A DNA stretch of 64,000 nucleotides from Ligustrum vulgare (Eukaryota > Streptophyta > Magnoliopsida > Lamiales > Oleaceae), in the NCBI GenBank assembly GCA_963555705.1, contig OY743180.1, forward strand, positions 41,076,129 through 41,140,128, written 5' to 3'. The position numbers were made by a program, and so were the translations under genes. The notes under the pieces were generated by a model, which was not told the DNA's origin, searched no databases, and saw nothing but the letters and a program-made list of their open reading frames with translations. Of the stretch, positions 1-13,000 are shown one piece after another (the first letter of the stretch is position 1; each line of letters opens with the position of its first letter).

Positions 1-19
1 CTTCTATGATTCGGGAACT

Positions 20-180
20 TTCGGTCAACCGAAACTATTTCGGTTGAACACCTGGTTGACCGAAATGGCATTTTCGGTTGTACAAAGCTCAGCCGAACCC
101 GACTGAGGCTACCTCCAAAATCTCTGCAGAGTTTTGGTCGACCAGAGTGATTTTCGATCGACCGAAATGTCCTGAACTTC
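20..180. repeat. GGTCGACCGAAA-rich repeat fragment
   Basis: The motif tcggt(c/t)(g/a)accgaaa and its reverse complement recur about six times in 160 bp, for example near 30, 55, 75, 133 and 155. Such self-complementary short motifs are common in plant LTRs and satellites. No boundaries, duplicated ends or coding sequence are visible, so the element type is unknown. Confidence 0.4.
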
Positions 181-309
181 CAAAATTAAGCAATTGACCT
201 CAATTTTGCTCTCTTCCAAGTGGACTTGATTTCGGAGCTTGAAAATAAGTCCTGCCATCGACTCTTTGGCCTTGGATCTTGTCATAGGCCCCACTGGTAT
301 TCTTATCGA

Positions 310-1190
310 GGGTTGACTTGTTTGACTTCCTTGATTCTCATCAGTTGTGCTGTGTGGTCACTAGTGGTTGTGTGACGATGGTCACTGATTGTCATTGGTA
401 GTTGCGTGGTCACTAGTGGTTGCGTGGTCGTGCAGTGATCACACTGGTGGTTGTGTACAGTGTGAGGAGGTGGTGGGGTGGTAGGGGCAGTCACAAGGTC
501 ACGGTCACACTTCAAAATGTTCAAGTCACAAGTCACATTTGATGCACTAGTTCACATGTCACACTATACATGTTGAGTCACATTTGATGCATTAGGTCAC
601 ATATTACAATTGATGCATTTGATGATTTAGGTCACATACCAAAATTTGATGCATTAGGCACGGGTCACACTTTAAATATTCAGGTCACATACAAGAGTTG
701 ATGCATTGAATCACAAGTCACACTACACATGTCCAAGTCACATTTGATGCATTAGGTCACATGTCACATATGACGCCTTAGGTCACAAGTCACATATGAC
801 TCCTTAGTCATAGGTCACAAATGGCGCATTAGGTCACATGTTAAAAATGTTCAAGTCTTCTTCTTCCAGATGGCGCATTAGGTCACATGTTCAAAAATGT
901 TCGAGTCTTCTTTTTCTTCTGGATGATTAGGTCGGAGACGGTGGTGGCGGTGGCGGTGGCGATGAGTCGAAGGTCACGTAGGAGGTGGTGACAGTGATGA
1001 CGTGGTGGTTGGTAGTGATGGTGACGGCGGTGGTTGGTGGTGGTGGACGTGGAGGTGGTGATTGTTGTTGTTGGTGGTGGTGGTGATGAAAGTGGAGGTG
1101 GAGGTGGTGGTTGGTGGTGGGGGAGGTGCAAACCATTTACAGATTTGAATTGGGTGTGGGGTGGGTAAGTGGGGTGAGGTGGGGTGGGTG
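310..1190 (+). repeat. TCAC-rich degenerate repeat followed by a GGT-rich tract
   Basis: From about 485 to 895 a unit close to aggtcacatgtcacatttga recurs at irregular 25-50 bp spacing, often followed by tgatgcatt. It is followed by a GGT/GGTGGTGG tract (930-1140) and a ggggtgggtgg stretch (1150-1190). The same order, TCAC-rich block then triplet-rich tract, occurs at 38740-39760, which suggests a dispersed element family. Apparent ORFs here are low-complexity Pro/His/Thr or Gly translations and are not called as genes. Confidence 0.5.
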
Positions 1191-1484
1191 GTTTATATAA
1201 TATATTAATTATTTTATTTACAACCTGATTTTTGGAGTTTTAAACTTATTTCCTTACCTTTAAAATGTGGTATTGTAACCACATGATTTGTGTACTTATC
1301 CCTTATTAATATTAAAAGTGATTTGCATTTTTCACTAAACCGGGTCTTAATCCAATTTTTTGTCAAAACATTATAACATATACCGTTTTTATTTGTGCCC
1401 ATTTCCCATGCCTTGCAACAGTTACAACAATGATACTACTACATGTAGTGGGCAGTTACAACGCCCTTTTCTGTGCCCCTTAAA
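1191..1484. other. No gene seen
   Basis: AT-rich sequence with no recognisable coding potential. It may be the flank of the repeat element to its left. Confidence 0.3.
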
Positions 1485-2022
1485 GCTTATCTCCACCGAC
1501 ATGTCCCTTCAGGAAGCTAAGTAGTTTGACCTCTTTAGTCGTGTTTCTCCTTCGACAGATTTTGATTCGTACAACTTCAAGCTGTTTGAAGAAAATGATG
1601 CTGGAATCATGCACAATTTCTTGATGGTTGATTCTTGAATTTCTAGGAGAGGAAATATTCGTTAATGGGAAATGGAACTTCTGATCATAATATTTTATCC
1701 TTATACTGCCATGAATATGATATCCTAAACTTCGCTGTTCTAGATGAGGAAAAATAATAGCAGTGACAGTAATAACACCACCATTGAGGATGAATCTGCA
1801 TCATCTAAAAGCTCCGGTCGAGCCTGGAGGAAGTCCAAATCATCCAAGGGGCAGTGGACTACTGAAGAAGACATGTAGAAGAAAAAATAATTTGATTTTA
1901 TTTTGTATATTTTATTTTTCAATAATTCATTAAAATTTGTATAATTTTCAGACTTTTGATCCATCTGGTGGAGAAGGATGCTGTTATGGATGGCAATATG
2001 AAGATAAGACCATTCATGTGAG
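1485..2022 (+). pseudogene. MYB98/MYB64-type R2R3-MYB fragment
   Basis: A frame open from about 1752 reads through an Asn/Ser-rich stretch into KSSKGQWTTEED, the conserved start of the first MYB repeat in the MYB98/64/119 clade (nuclear transcription factors). The codon is then split by a canonical GT...AG intron (1875-1951, 77 bp). It resumes as LLIHLVEK, the expected continuation of helix 1. After that the match is lost (DAVMDGN...) and a stop follows, so the rest of the DNA-binding domain is missing. The sequence at 1485-1750 looks like a decayed upstream exon with stops. A short piece of the Asn/Ser exon (gtgacagtaataacaccacc) recurs at about 2551. This is a truncated gene copy that cannot bind DNA as a MYB protein. 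Confidence 0.65.
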
Positions 2023-3403
2023 GTACATTCATTATATCAGTAAGCATCTAAGTTAATCCATAAGATCTAACTTAGTCTTCATTTGTGAATATAAAAAATA
2101 GTTGAAAGTTTAAAGATTCCATTTTTAAGGCAGGCTTTTTTTTTTTTTTTTTACCCAGACGATAATGACCTTTTGGTAGATATATTTTGTATGTTCTGTT
2201 TAAGAATATGTATGTTTTCTTTTGCTACTCAATTGTATTCAAGTAACTAGCAAATATTTTTCATTATTGAAGATGTTGTACAATATTTTTGCAATTTATC
2301 ATTATATTAAAGTGTTCTACCCGATAAGTGATGCAAAAGAGGTTTGTATAGTCGTACAAAAAATACCTTCTCTTACTCTTTATATTATCAAATTCTTGTT
2401 TTTCCTGCTTCATTTATTGCAATTCTTTCGTGTTCTCTTTCATTTTTTCACATATTTTGAAATAAACGAATAGAAAGATACATCAATCTTAACATTTCAT
2501 ATTTCCATTGACTCCAAATTTATTGAGAACAAGTGAACAATAATAGAAGTGACAGTAATAACACCACCATGAACACTAGACATCGATGAGAAAGGCGAGA
2601 CTTTCTTTTTTAGGCTTGAAAGTAAAGCTGAGAGTAGATGATCTGATTGGAGGAGCCATAGTAGTATGGAACTTAGGATAAATCAGATGAAGGTCATGAT
2701 GTTGCAGTGATAGCTTGAAGTGCATGAGCTGGTGAGAACTACAAATTTTTTTTTACATGTGATGGCAATACCTCTTGGGGAGCAACCAATGCTGATTTTA
2801 AAAGTAGTAAATTTTAATCCTTCTTTACCAATCTGTGCACAATTTATAGATTTGACTCATGATGTTGTGCCTTTCAAATATTTATGTAAGCTTTGCAAAA
2901 CTTGAGAAACAATAATTGAAATACCATTTGTTTTTATATTCATGTTATAAGCTCCTATTTGGTACAATTTTTGTTAAAATTCACTAAATATCTGATTTTT
3001 GTCTAGGGGTTTGGTATAGATTAAAATCAGATTTTTAGTAAATTTTGATAAAAGGTGATAAAATGTATAATTGAAAAGTTGCGAGTTCCATAAAGTGTAT
3101 GGTTACAATTAATTGTTTACTTTGATTTGACAATAAAATTATATTTTGATCAGAATTAAAAGAGTTGTGTAATAAAAGGGGCATAGATATTATGTTTCAA
3201 ATGGTTTCAAAATAGGATTTTAAGATTCTACGATTTTAAAATGATGTTATGATTGAAATTTTAGAATTTTTAGCGATTTAAACGATCCTCTATTCTGTTA
3301 TCATTATGATTGGGTGACCACAACTTTTTACTAAAGTGTTACTAATAATAGAAATAAAGATACGGTCAATGACAATGAGAACAAAAAAAATGTTGATATC
3401 AAA

Positions 3404-3408
<5 letters not shown>
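2023..3408. other. Non-coding sequence with a repeated MYB exon scrap
   Basis: AT-rich sequence. Around 2540-2575 it repeats about 30 bp of the MYB exon at 1752-1785, and 2590-2720 looks like further decayed exon sequence without an open frame. No intact gene is visible. Confidence 0.35.

Positions 3409-3447
<39 letters not shown>
3408..3447. repeat. (ATT)n microsatellite
   Basis: About 13 uninterrupted att units. Confidence 0.9.
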
Positions 3448-3523
3448 ATTTGGCATTCGATATTGTTAGCTTTTATTGAGGTTTTTGTTTCATGTCATTA
3501 CATTATATTTTGTTAATGGAATA

Positions 3524-3553
3524 TGTCCGTACATCGCACGGGTGTGAAACTAA
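3524..3553 (+). mobile_element. Helitron 3' terminus
   Basis: The string ccgtacatcgcacggg forms a short hairpin (CCGT-CGC arms with one mismatch), followed 7 nt later by CTAA and then T. Helitrons end in a hairpin a few bases before CTRR and insert between A and T. The hairpin closely matches the 3' end of the complete Helitron at 9992-22368. No matching TC start was found upstream, so this is probably the end of a non-autonomous copy of unknown length. Confidence 0.55.
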
Positions 3554-3619
3554 TTATCTTACAAAACTTAATATTGAGTCACACAAATTATTAAGTAATT
3601 GGTAACAATTAGACAATTA

Positions 3620-3990
3620 ACCAATCACATATTGCTCTTCATCTCCCGGTCTCACCTGCCCTATTCCACCGCCTCCGTACCCAAATCGCCCCCGTCGCAG
3701 CCCTAAATCCACCCTCACCACCATCATCACCAGCTCACTACCACTACTACCGCATGCACCTAAGTCGCTCCTACAACATCTAAACCACCTAAAGCACAAC
3801 ATATCATCATCACCACCACCACCACCACCACCACCACCACCTCCTCCTCCTCCTCCTCCGACAAACCACCACTTCACTACCACCGCATTAGTACCACCAC
3901 ACAATCGCATTCACCTAGCAATAACCATTACAACTGCACCATTACCACCAACACCTGCACCAACAACCATCAACATCATACCAAACATGA
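3620..3990. repeat. CCA/CCT triplet-rich tract
   Basis: Runs of accaccacc and tcctcctcc (3808-3860) lie inside a Pro/Ser/Thr-biased stretch. The Gly-rich reading on the minus strand is low-complexity and has no domain. It resembles the triplet tracts at 930-1140 and 39480-39760. Confidence 0.5.
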
Positions 3991-4086
3991 TGAAGAGAAA
4001 ACGAAGGCAAGTGAGAAGTTAACTATGATATAAACCCATTGATGTCGTAAAAAATTTTGCACCAAGCATAGAAATTACCCCAATAA

Positions 4087-4453
4087 GAGCATCTCCGATG
4101 TTTCACACACTATTGACTGTCAACTGTGTAAGAGATATGTAGAAAAGAATTCGTGGATCCCACTGTAATATTTCTTTTTTCTTCTCTCTCTTCCACTTTC
4201 TTTCTCTTTTTCTCCACTTTTTTCACATTCCCACTTCACACCCTCCACAATTCCACATCCTACTTCACATCTTCCACTATTTTTTATTAATTTATTTGAA
4301 TTTGTGTCTGTCTCTCTTCTTTTTCACTTTTTCCGCTCTTTTTTCTACTTTCAACATCCACATCCTCTCCATAATTTAAACTTAAAATAATATAACTCTC
4401 TTTCACTCTCATCAAATTCACAACCCCAATCCACATCTCCATTGAAGATGCTC
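4087..4453. mobile_element. PIF/Harbinger-like MITE, 367 bp
   Basis: Terminal inverted repeats gagcatctcc...gatgctc (continuing imperfectly as gatg/cattg) bound a non-coding CT-rich interior. The element is flanked by TAA on both sides (4084-4086 and 4454-4456), the 3-bp TWA target duplication typical of PIF/Harbinger elements. There is no transposase; it depends on a partner in trans. Confidence 0.75.
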
Positions 4454-5233
4454 TAACTGCTATACACCTTGCCTAAGTGCATCGAATCCACTGCGCGCAC
4501 GTGTCGTACGCGCAGAGGCTGCTGGCACAGCAACAGTAACGCATGAGTGGTGCTTGTAGGTACCGCTTCTCTTGACGCTTGTATGCAAAGAAAATACCTT
4601 CTGAAGGTGCTGTTTTTGGATTTTGTGACAACTAAGGGTGGTGGAATCATCATCGAGAAATTGTGGAATGGGGTGTGAAATTAGTAAAATTGAATTATGA
4701 TTAGTTGAGTAAAACACGGTGGTGGTGGGAATAGAGGTGGGGGTGAGATATTTGTTTTATTATTATTATTAATGTTTAAAAATGAATTATTACATGATTT
4801 ATGGGGGAAAAATTAAACTTTACTTTTGAATTGAGAATTAAAATTTATATCCGGATGTAATTTCCACTTTTTAGAATGTAGGAACTTTATTTAGACCCAT
4901 TCAATTTTATTTTTGCAACTAATTTTTTATAGTTTATATTTATTTGCATCAGGCACATTTAGTGTTAATTTGGTTTTTATGAGTATTAAAATAATTGTTG
5001 GAAGTTAAATAATGAATATTAAAACTACTCTTTGACTTGATATTTGTTGATAGTTGAATTATATGTATTTCAAGTCAACAAGAAAATATGTGAGTATCAG
5101 TTATGTAGTAGAATAATATGATTGTAAGATACGGATCTCAGATTCTACATGAACATGACTCCCCACATAAGATTTCTTGTATTAATAGAATTAGCTTAGA
5201 TTGTCCAAAGTTTGGATCCCTTTAAATTCTCCC
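4454..5233. other. No gene seen
   Basis: AT-rich sequence with a GGTGG-rich patch (4718-4745) and an (att)n run near 4760. The short ORFs near 4460-4717 have no recognisable domain. Confidence 0.3.
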
Positions 5234-5238
5234 CTATA

Positions 5239-8200
5239 TGTAGCGACTCAGAATTTTTATGCAATAAATAATTATTTTTATATTTAGAAAATTGTGTCGC
5301 TACTATTTCACTCATTGTTTTGAAATTAACGCCGCGACGGATTCGTCTAGCCAAGTCAATAAATATCGAATTTGTTCGATTTTAAATTAAAATCCGAATT
5401 TCTAAAATTATGTTATTTTAATTATTTATTCAAAGTATTATTTTCAAAATCATTTTGAATTCCAAATTTATTAAAATATCTCAATTTTCCTTATTCAAAT
5501 TATTTCAAGTCCAAATACGTAATTCAATTTTTATCTCAATATTTATTTATTTTCAAATTTATATTTCAGTCCAAAATATATCTCTTTTAAATACAACTCC
5601 TAATCAAGGTTAGTAAATTTTCTAAATTATACCTAAACTAATCCTAAGCTAACCCTATCCCATGTGCAGCCTTCCCTCCCTCTTACTTTTACTTTAGCCG
5701 AAAGTTACATCAACTCCAACTCACGGCCTCACAAGTTGTTTTTCTTTCCACATCACTATACAATCACAAAAGAATCTCTCAACCATTTCATCACCTATAT
5801 CATCAGCATCTCTACACCTTCAACGCCATTTCAATATTATCTCCAGCACCGGTAGCATCATCACCATTTCCATCTACCCCATCTTCATTTTAATACAGCA
5901 CAACCCATATTCCCTTTCCATTATTTTTATTTGATGATTCCCCATGTCTCCTCTTTAATCATTTTTATTCTAACACTTTACATCTAATTCCCATTCAACC
6001 AAATTCTCCACTATTTTCTTCTTTAATTCCTAATCAGTACCAAGTCACGACATGAAACACAATAAATTCATCTCCATCTCCAGCTATCAACTTAGCATTC
6101 ATCGCCATCACCACACAACACTGCAGTTCCCTCCTGCAGCTAGACAACCAAGTATCATCAGTCCATCAAACCAACCCATTATCATTATCTCAGCACCTGC
6201 ATAGCCGAAAGCCATTCCCTACTGCCCAAGTTGAACTCTACACCACACTACACCAATCAGCATCATCAGTACAGCCGCAAGCTCCAACCACTTCGCCACC
6301 TCCATCACACCCTTATCGCAACCATTCCCCAACCCCCATTTCAGCCAGTCATCACCATCACGCAGAATCTCAATCACAGGCCAACGACTGCTCCTCACAA
6401 ATCAAAACCCAAAAAAAACAAGAAATAAGTGAACTCAGTTACTTACCTCACCTCAGACCACCTCTTCGCCGGAAAATCACGACCTAAACCGCGAACCCCA
6501 GCTTCGATTTTGTTTCGATTTCGCCCTTGTTTCTCGCACCAAATCCCGTAACTAAGCCCTAAAATCAGAACCCTTGCTTTGGTCGCCACTCACCGCCACC
6601 TATGCAGACGTTTCACCGGTAACTCGCCGGCATCGACTCTCCCCTAGCACCTCCGTCTCTCGCTTTGCTCTCCCTCTGTCTCCTCTCTGATCTGAAATGA
6701 AAAGAGAAAGAGATTGATAATATATATTTTAAATTTCAGAATCTGCAGTTTAGTCCCTGAAGTTTTAAAGCCTTTCAATTCAGTCCCTATGTTTTAAAAT
6801 GTCTTAATTTAGCCCTTTCAATTCTTTTAAAGGTTTTCAAATCAGTCCCCAACTTTTAAAGTTATCCATTTCAGTCCCAAAGTTTTAAATGAATTTAATC
6901 AGCCCTTTCATTTTAAAAATCTGATCAATTCAGTCCCTGCTGATTTACTTTATTTGATTTTAAGCCCAAGTTTCAAAGTATTCATTTCAATCCCTCAACT
7001 TTCAAAATATCTATTTTAGTCCCTGAACTTTCAAAAGTATTCATTTTAGTCCCTCAACTTTCAAAACATCAATTTTAGTCCTCAAAATTATAATTTATCA
7101 TTTTGAACTATATATTCGATAGACTAAAGTGACTTATTGGCTAAGACGAAGCGTACGGAGAATTTAAAGAAATTGAAGTCATTCCCGCTCAACTTTGCAC
7201 TCGTCGGATTTGAGGTAGACTCGCACTTATTAATTGATTTAAATTATGATTTCATATAAATGTCATGTGACTTGTGAAAGTCAATTTTTATGAAAAGAAA
7301 GTATGTTTTATGAAAGGTAAATATACCTTATGTTTTTATGAAAAGTAAGTATACCCTATTTTTTTATGATAATGTTTTATATGTTTTGGATCATTGCTAT
7401 GCACATAAGAATTCTTGTGTCTCCATAAGTTTATGAGGATTTACCACCTAAGTTCGGTAAAATTCCTGTCTCATATGTTTATGAGGATTTCGATCCTATC
7501 TTATGTTATGATGGAAATGATCCCTATGAATTTCAAGAATTATGTTTTGGTATACTTACTGTTATTATGATTTTACTGCATAAGAATTCTTGCCACCTAA
7601 GTTCGGTAAAGTTCTTGTGTCTCCCTATGTTTATGAGGATTTCAATCATATCTTATGTTATGCTTTCAAAAGAAATTATGCTTGGCATAATTAAAATGTT
7701 TTATAATTATATGGTTTTCAAATGGCTGTTTTCAAAGAGTTGTTTTCAAAGAGCCTATGATTTTCAAAATATGTTCCGTGCTGTAATGCACAATATGAGT
7801 TTTATTAAGAGCCGTTTTATAAAGAAGCCCTATCAATGGCCGTTTTATAAAGAGCCGGGATTTATGTGTTTAATCATCTTATAAATTAATTAATTTGCGA
7901 TGAGTCTACTGAGTATTTCCCCCATGAAATGCTCACCCTACTTTTTAACAGTTTTGCAGATTTCGGAGACGGTGGCGAGCGATGAATGATGGTGGCAATA
8001 ATCGTTAAACGGTTGAAAGTTTGACGTTAATGATTTCCGTATTTTCCAAACAATCGAATAATTTAGAGAAGTTCATTTATTTGAGAAATTATGACATTGT
8101 CAATTTCTTTACAAAATTAATGGTTCGATTTACTATTTCAAATGGTTTCATAAATGTTTCAATTTTATCGGCCATTACAGTTTATTTAATGTTGCCAAAA

Positions 8201-8297
8201 ATGAATTTCAATTATTTGTTCCGCAAAAAATATTATTCGAAAAATTTAGACAGAAAATGACGTAGTGAATCGGGTATACGGAACTCGGGGCGCTACA
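5239..8297 (+). mobile_element. Solo LTR of the 25900-36294 element family
   Basis: It begins TGTAGCGAC and ends GCGCTACA, giving a perfect 7-bp terminal inverted repeat (TGTAGCG/CGCTACA), and is flanked by the 5-bp target duplication CTATA (5234-5238 and 8298-8302). It aligns along its length with the two LTRs at 25900-29238 and 32955-36294, including the start (agaatttttatgcaat), the gtaccctcaactttcaaaa-type middle and the shared tail. It is about 280 bp shorter and clearly diverged. No interior, PBS or second LTR remains, as expected after recombination between the two LTRs of a full element. Confidence 0.88.
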
Positions 8298-8302
8298 CTA
8301 TA

Positions 8303-9120
8303 TTTATAGGAAAAAAGGTGAGCAAGCTTATTACAATATCTGACCTCCTGACATTAATCACTAAATAAATTTCTTGAGTTCTTACAAGTACAAAGCAGTT
8401 AACTTTTAACTAGCTCAACAAAGCAGTTGACTTTAATTTAGTTCAACTATCATAATGTCAAAATAACTGTTGAATGAGTAGTAGTTGAGTCAACCTTCAG
8501 GTTGTGCACATAGTTTACTATTCAGACCGTGAACTCCATTTTCCATTCGTTGTTACTTTGGGACATTGTACAAACTAATGTTCATGTCGTACATCTTACA
8601 TGTATCTTCAGTATTTTCAATGAACGAACTTATACATTATCTCTTAACAATCCAGTGAAGTATGTTGTTTACATTCGACGTCAGATCGTGTGTCATTCGT
8701 GCCACATAAGCACTTACATCGTCACTCGCGTTCCATGCTAGATTGTGAATCAACAATTGCCTCTAGGAGTTTGGTTGTAATATATTTTAGGCATCCTCCT
8801 ATTACTGTACTTATTTCCTGTTTGGATAGAGATTATATGGAATCTAAATGGTGATGATGATGATGCTTCGTGGCAGATTGTAGTTTGGGAGTAGGTCGGA
8901 CGACATCAGAGAAGTGCGTTGCCAGTTTTCATTTCATTTATGTCAAGTGCGTGGCTCAAGAGTGTCTTTTCAGAATCCATGCCCATGTTCAATGTGGTGG
9001 CTATATAACAGAGTCTTGGTTTACATTTATCCATTTCCATTTGGGAAAGTTCTCCAAATCTCCACGCATTTACCCAATTTGACCTCCAATTCGCACAAGT
9101 CCACTAATCCTGCAAGTCCT
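8303..9120. other. No recognisable gene
   Basis: Mixed AT-rich sequence. Frames of 70-79 codons around 8529-9147 overlap each other and show no domain. It may be 5' sequence of the decayed gene at 9150-9900. Confidence 0.3.
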
Positions 9121-9169
9121 GACATCCACTTCATGTTTTTCAGGTAATTCATCTCTAGTTTTCTTAATA

Positions 9170-9900
9170 AGTATGAGTGATTCATATAGTGAGGCAACAA
9201 AGGTGGGATCATGGGGAAATGGCAATGAAGAATCCACTTTGGTGGTTAGTATTAGTTCGGACGAGTTTGTCCAGATTGAATCCAGTGAACAAAACATTAC
9301 CTTTTTAGATGTCCAACCACTGAGATCAGTATGTATCTTCCAGATTCCTTACAACCCCATTCTCAATCTCTTATGGGTTCATGTCAGATCAACGAACCCA
9401 CTTCAACCTTGAACACCACTTTTTAGCATGCCAAGCTATCATGACAATTTGACAGACTAGTATTATAGGTTTAGAATTCCAACCTCCGTTTTATTTTTTT
9501 CTTTCTATTAAGGATGACCAAGCTGAACATCCACCAAATGGGTGTGTTGGAGTTACAGAAATGATGTTTGAGGCAGGTCTTAGATTCTCTCCACCTCGTA
9601 TAATCACTGACTTCCTAAGGCATTATAGATTAGCTCTTTCTTAGATAACTTCGAATGTGTGGAGGACAATTGTAGGCTTCATCATAATATGGAATAAGTT
9701 GGGGTATGGACTGCCCGAGGTGAAGGAATTAGATGGTACCTTTCGTTTCAGGGCTTATGGAAAAGACTCTAGATCATTCTATGTAATGGCACGATCATGA
9801 ATTAGCAGCAACTGGTGTTAAATCTTCTAGATCCAAATAGAGGTTGGAGGGATCAGTGGTTTTGCATGGAGGATGATTGGAAAACATCATATCGTACTGA
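9170..9900 (+). pseudogene. Decayed gypsy-type transposon gene fragment (left part)
   Basis: After a short open frame (9173-9412, MSDSYSEATK...) and an intron-like T-rich stretch, 9560-9720 translates as FSPPRIITDFLRHYRLAL, then a stop, then VWRTIVGF and WNKLGYGLPEV. This order (FLRHY..AL, W.tivGf, iWn.lGy) is typical of the plant 'putative gypsy type transposon' N-terminal domain found in many degenerate retroelement genes. Several in-frame stops follow. The Helitron inserted just downstream, and the locus probably continues at 22369. It cannot be functional. Confidence 0.5.
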
Positions 9901-9991
9901 TGAACTAGATTATGTTGTTCCAACTTGTTTCTAACCTTACAATATGTTTTAGCTCCCTACAAAACTTTCGATCTTATTTTATAATATTAAC

Positions 9992-10025
9992 TAGTGAATC
10001 ACCCGTGCGATGCACGGGAAGAAAC
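9992..10025 (-). other. Helitron 3' hairpin and CTAG terminus
   Basis: A perfect 7-bp stem CCCGTGC/GCACGGG with a 3-nt loop lies about 7 nt before the terminal CTAG. It acts as the transposition termination signal. A close relative is present at 3524-3553. Confidence 0.85.
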
Positions 10026-13000
10026 ACCTAGTTAAAGAAACAAAGTATACACAATAGATGAACCACTAATTGCGATCAATTACAAATAAATTAGCAAACA
10101 AAATTTTACATCATTAAACATTGAGTACAAATTTCTACAAATTTTGGAAAACTTCTTTGTAAACTACATTTGTTGTTGAATTAGTAGAATTTCCATCCTT
10201 ATCAGAAATCAACATCTTCAACCCTGAACGACTGGTAACCCTAGATATCGCAACATAAAGTTGTCCATGAGTGAATACCGGTCTCTTAAGAAGAAGTCCA
10301 ACATGAGAAAGTGATTGTCCCTGACTCTTATTTATTGTCATTGCATAGGACACGTTCAAAGGAAATTGCCTCCTTTGAAATCTAACAGGAATCCTGGAAT
10401 CAGAGGGGCTCAACGACATCCTTGGAATGAAGAACTTATGACCTATATTGTTGCCGGATAAAATTTGACCTTCTAGAACGTGATTTCCAAGCCTCGTGAT
10501 TATTAATCTTGTTCCATTACGCAGTCCCTGGGTATGATCAACATTTCTCAACAACATTACAGGAACTCCAACTTTAAGTTTCAACTCGTGGTTGGGAATA
10601 CCAGAACATCTTATATTGTTCAAAAATTCAGTTGAATGTATATTTTAAAACAAAGTACCAGTTCCTTCTGTTTGGCACACAACATCAGCACTTAAGTAAG
10701 TTCTCTCATCAGTATGAACCATAGATACCATATACTCATTAACACCATCAACATCATCATTTCTAGGTGCTAGTATTGCCCTCCCCTGCAGGTAAGATGC
10801 ATCACAGACATTGCCTGAGAATGATGGGAACGTGCTTTCAACTATTGATCGAACCGGATCTCCAGTTGAAACTATCAATAAATCATCTGGCATCTCAACT
10901 TCAGTTTTACCATCATTGTCCCCATCGGTCGTGCCATCACTGATGCTTGACATCCAATCAGAAAAAGCTTTTATGTCAATACTATCATCAATGTTGACCG
11001 TTTGTTGAAGCCTCATATTTTTTGTCAACCGCAACACCTTGCAATGCTGCCACAAGTAAGATGAATTTATTGTTGCACGAACAATATCTTGCCTGGTACC
11101 TTTTGGAACAACCGGAAGAATTTGTCTAAAATCTCCACCGAAGACAATTGTCTTTCCTCCAAATGGTTGTTCTAAGCTATTGGGATTGTCGAACCTTAAT
11201 ATATCTCTCATACTCCTGTCAAGTGCTTCAAAGCAATATTTATTCATCATGGGCGCTTCATCCCATATTATGAGCTTCGTCCTCGATATCAATTCTGCAA
11301 GTGGGCTTCCTTGTTTAATATTGCATGTAGAGTTTTCATCAGGGCTCAGAGGGATGGCGAATCTCGAATGAGCGGTCCGACCAAAAGGCAAAAGAAGGGA
11401 AGCTATACCACTGGAGGCAACATTAAGAACTATATCTCCTCTCGATCGTAAAGTAGCAGATAGAGTCTTCCAAACAAAAGTCTTACCCGTACCTCCATAC
11501 CCATAAAGGAAAAATACACCACCCTTACCAGAATGTACGGATGCCATTATGGTATCATAAACAACCCTCTGTTCATCTGTCAAGAAACCCACAAATCTCA
11601 AATGTTCAGCCGACAAAGAAGCTTTATCATATGCCAACTCATCGCATATAAGTCGATTGCATGATAATGAATCATCAACAACAGATGGAAAGGGCATCGA
11701 CGGGTAATCCCGAAGACTCCTACCCCTACTACGCAAAATGTTCTCAATCTCTAATAATGTATAATTCTGAATTTGCTCAACAGTCAACTCCAAACCTGAT
11801 TTAAAAGTATTATAACGTATAAAGGATTATTAAAAACCAATCAATTACTATAAGTAACAAAGCAAGAATTATAGCATAAATTATCATGAACCATTAAAAA
11901 TGCACAAAAAAATTACCTTGATTTCCCATTGATGATCTGCGTCGATATAATATATCATCTGACATATACTCCCAACATTTCATCCAAACAAACTCTGGAC
12001 GGGATAGGGAATCAGAAACCAATATGGTTGCATAGAGACTTCTCAAAGATTGTGCTGATCCCCAATGACTGGCCTCAATAATACCATCAACATATTCTTT
12101 GTCATCATCCAATAAACCCAGTGTATAGCATGCATCTCTAAAAGTCTCATGTATAACACCATTTACACATTTAATATCATCATAACTTGTCGGACCTCGA
12201 ACTATAGTTAACAAAGTTCTCAAATAGTATAACTCTCCTTTTCCAGGAGGAACGTAATATATTCGACCAATTGAAAACCCACGTTGTCGAGGATGCCATT
12301 CTCTTTTTCTACTGTCCCACACGAACTTCATAGGAAACTCTGCATAAGTTAACTCCCTAGCATCAGGAAACTTCTTATTAGCTTCCATCCAAGCAACAAA
12401 CATACTGTGTTTAACAGCGGGTCTGTTCATCACCGTTTCAATATGGTCTTCACCAGAGAAGTATATTCTTTGTTCATCAGGAAGGTGAAAAGACAACCGC
12501 TCAACAGGTGTATCTCGAAAGTGAATGTCAAAGCTGAACAATCTCCAAGTAGCCTCACAAGCAGATAAATATCTACAGTCGTAGTACATTTTAATCTCAT
12601 CCACACATCCGCTAGAACCATCATCATCAGCTGTTTGGTAAAAAGCTGCCGTAATGCGATCATTTCCTTTATGAACATACTTGAAGAGGTACTTAATGGA
12701 CCTCGACTGATTACACCATTCAACATTTATATGAGCTCCGTACTTCAATAAGAGGTACCGACTGTGAGGAACAACATACCTGTTATCAAGATCAACACCA
12801 TTCTTCTTCACAGAAGAACCATTATCTCGTCGTCTGTAAATAGGATATCCATCATCCGCAACAACAGTAGTTTCGGTGAAACTTTTTGGAAAATGCTTTG
12901 TACATTGGCCATCAGACATGCAAGGCGAGTTACTCCTCAAGATGCCGCAAGGACCATGCATCATGAAATCTCTAACAGCAGCAAAATAGTCTGGATCACT

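Noticed and set aside
3617..3910. Gly-rich 97-codon ORF
   Set aside because: Poly-Gly and poly-Asp come from microsatellite triplets.
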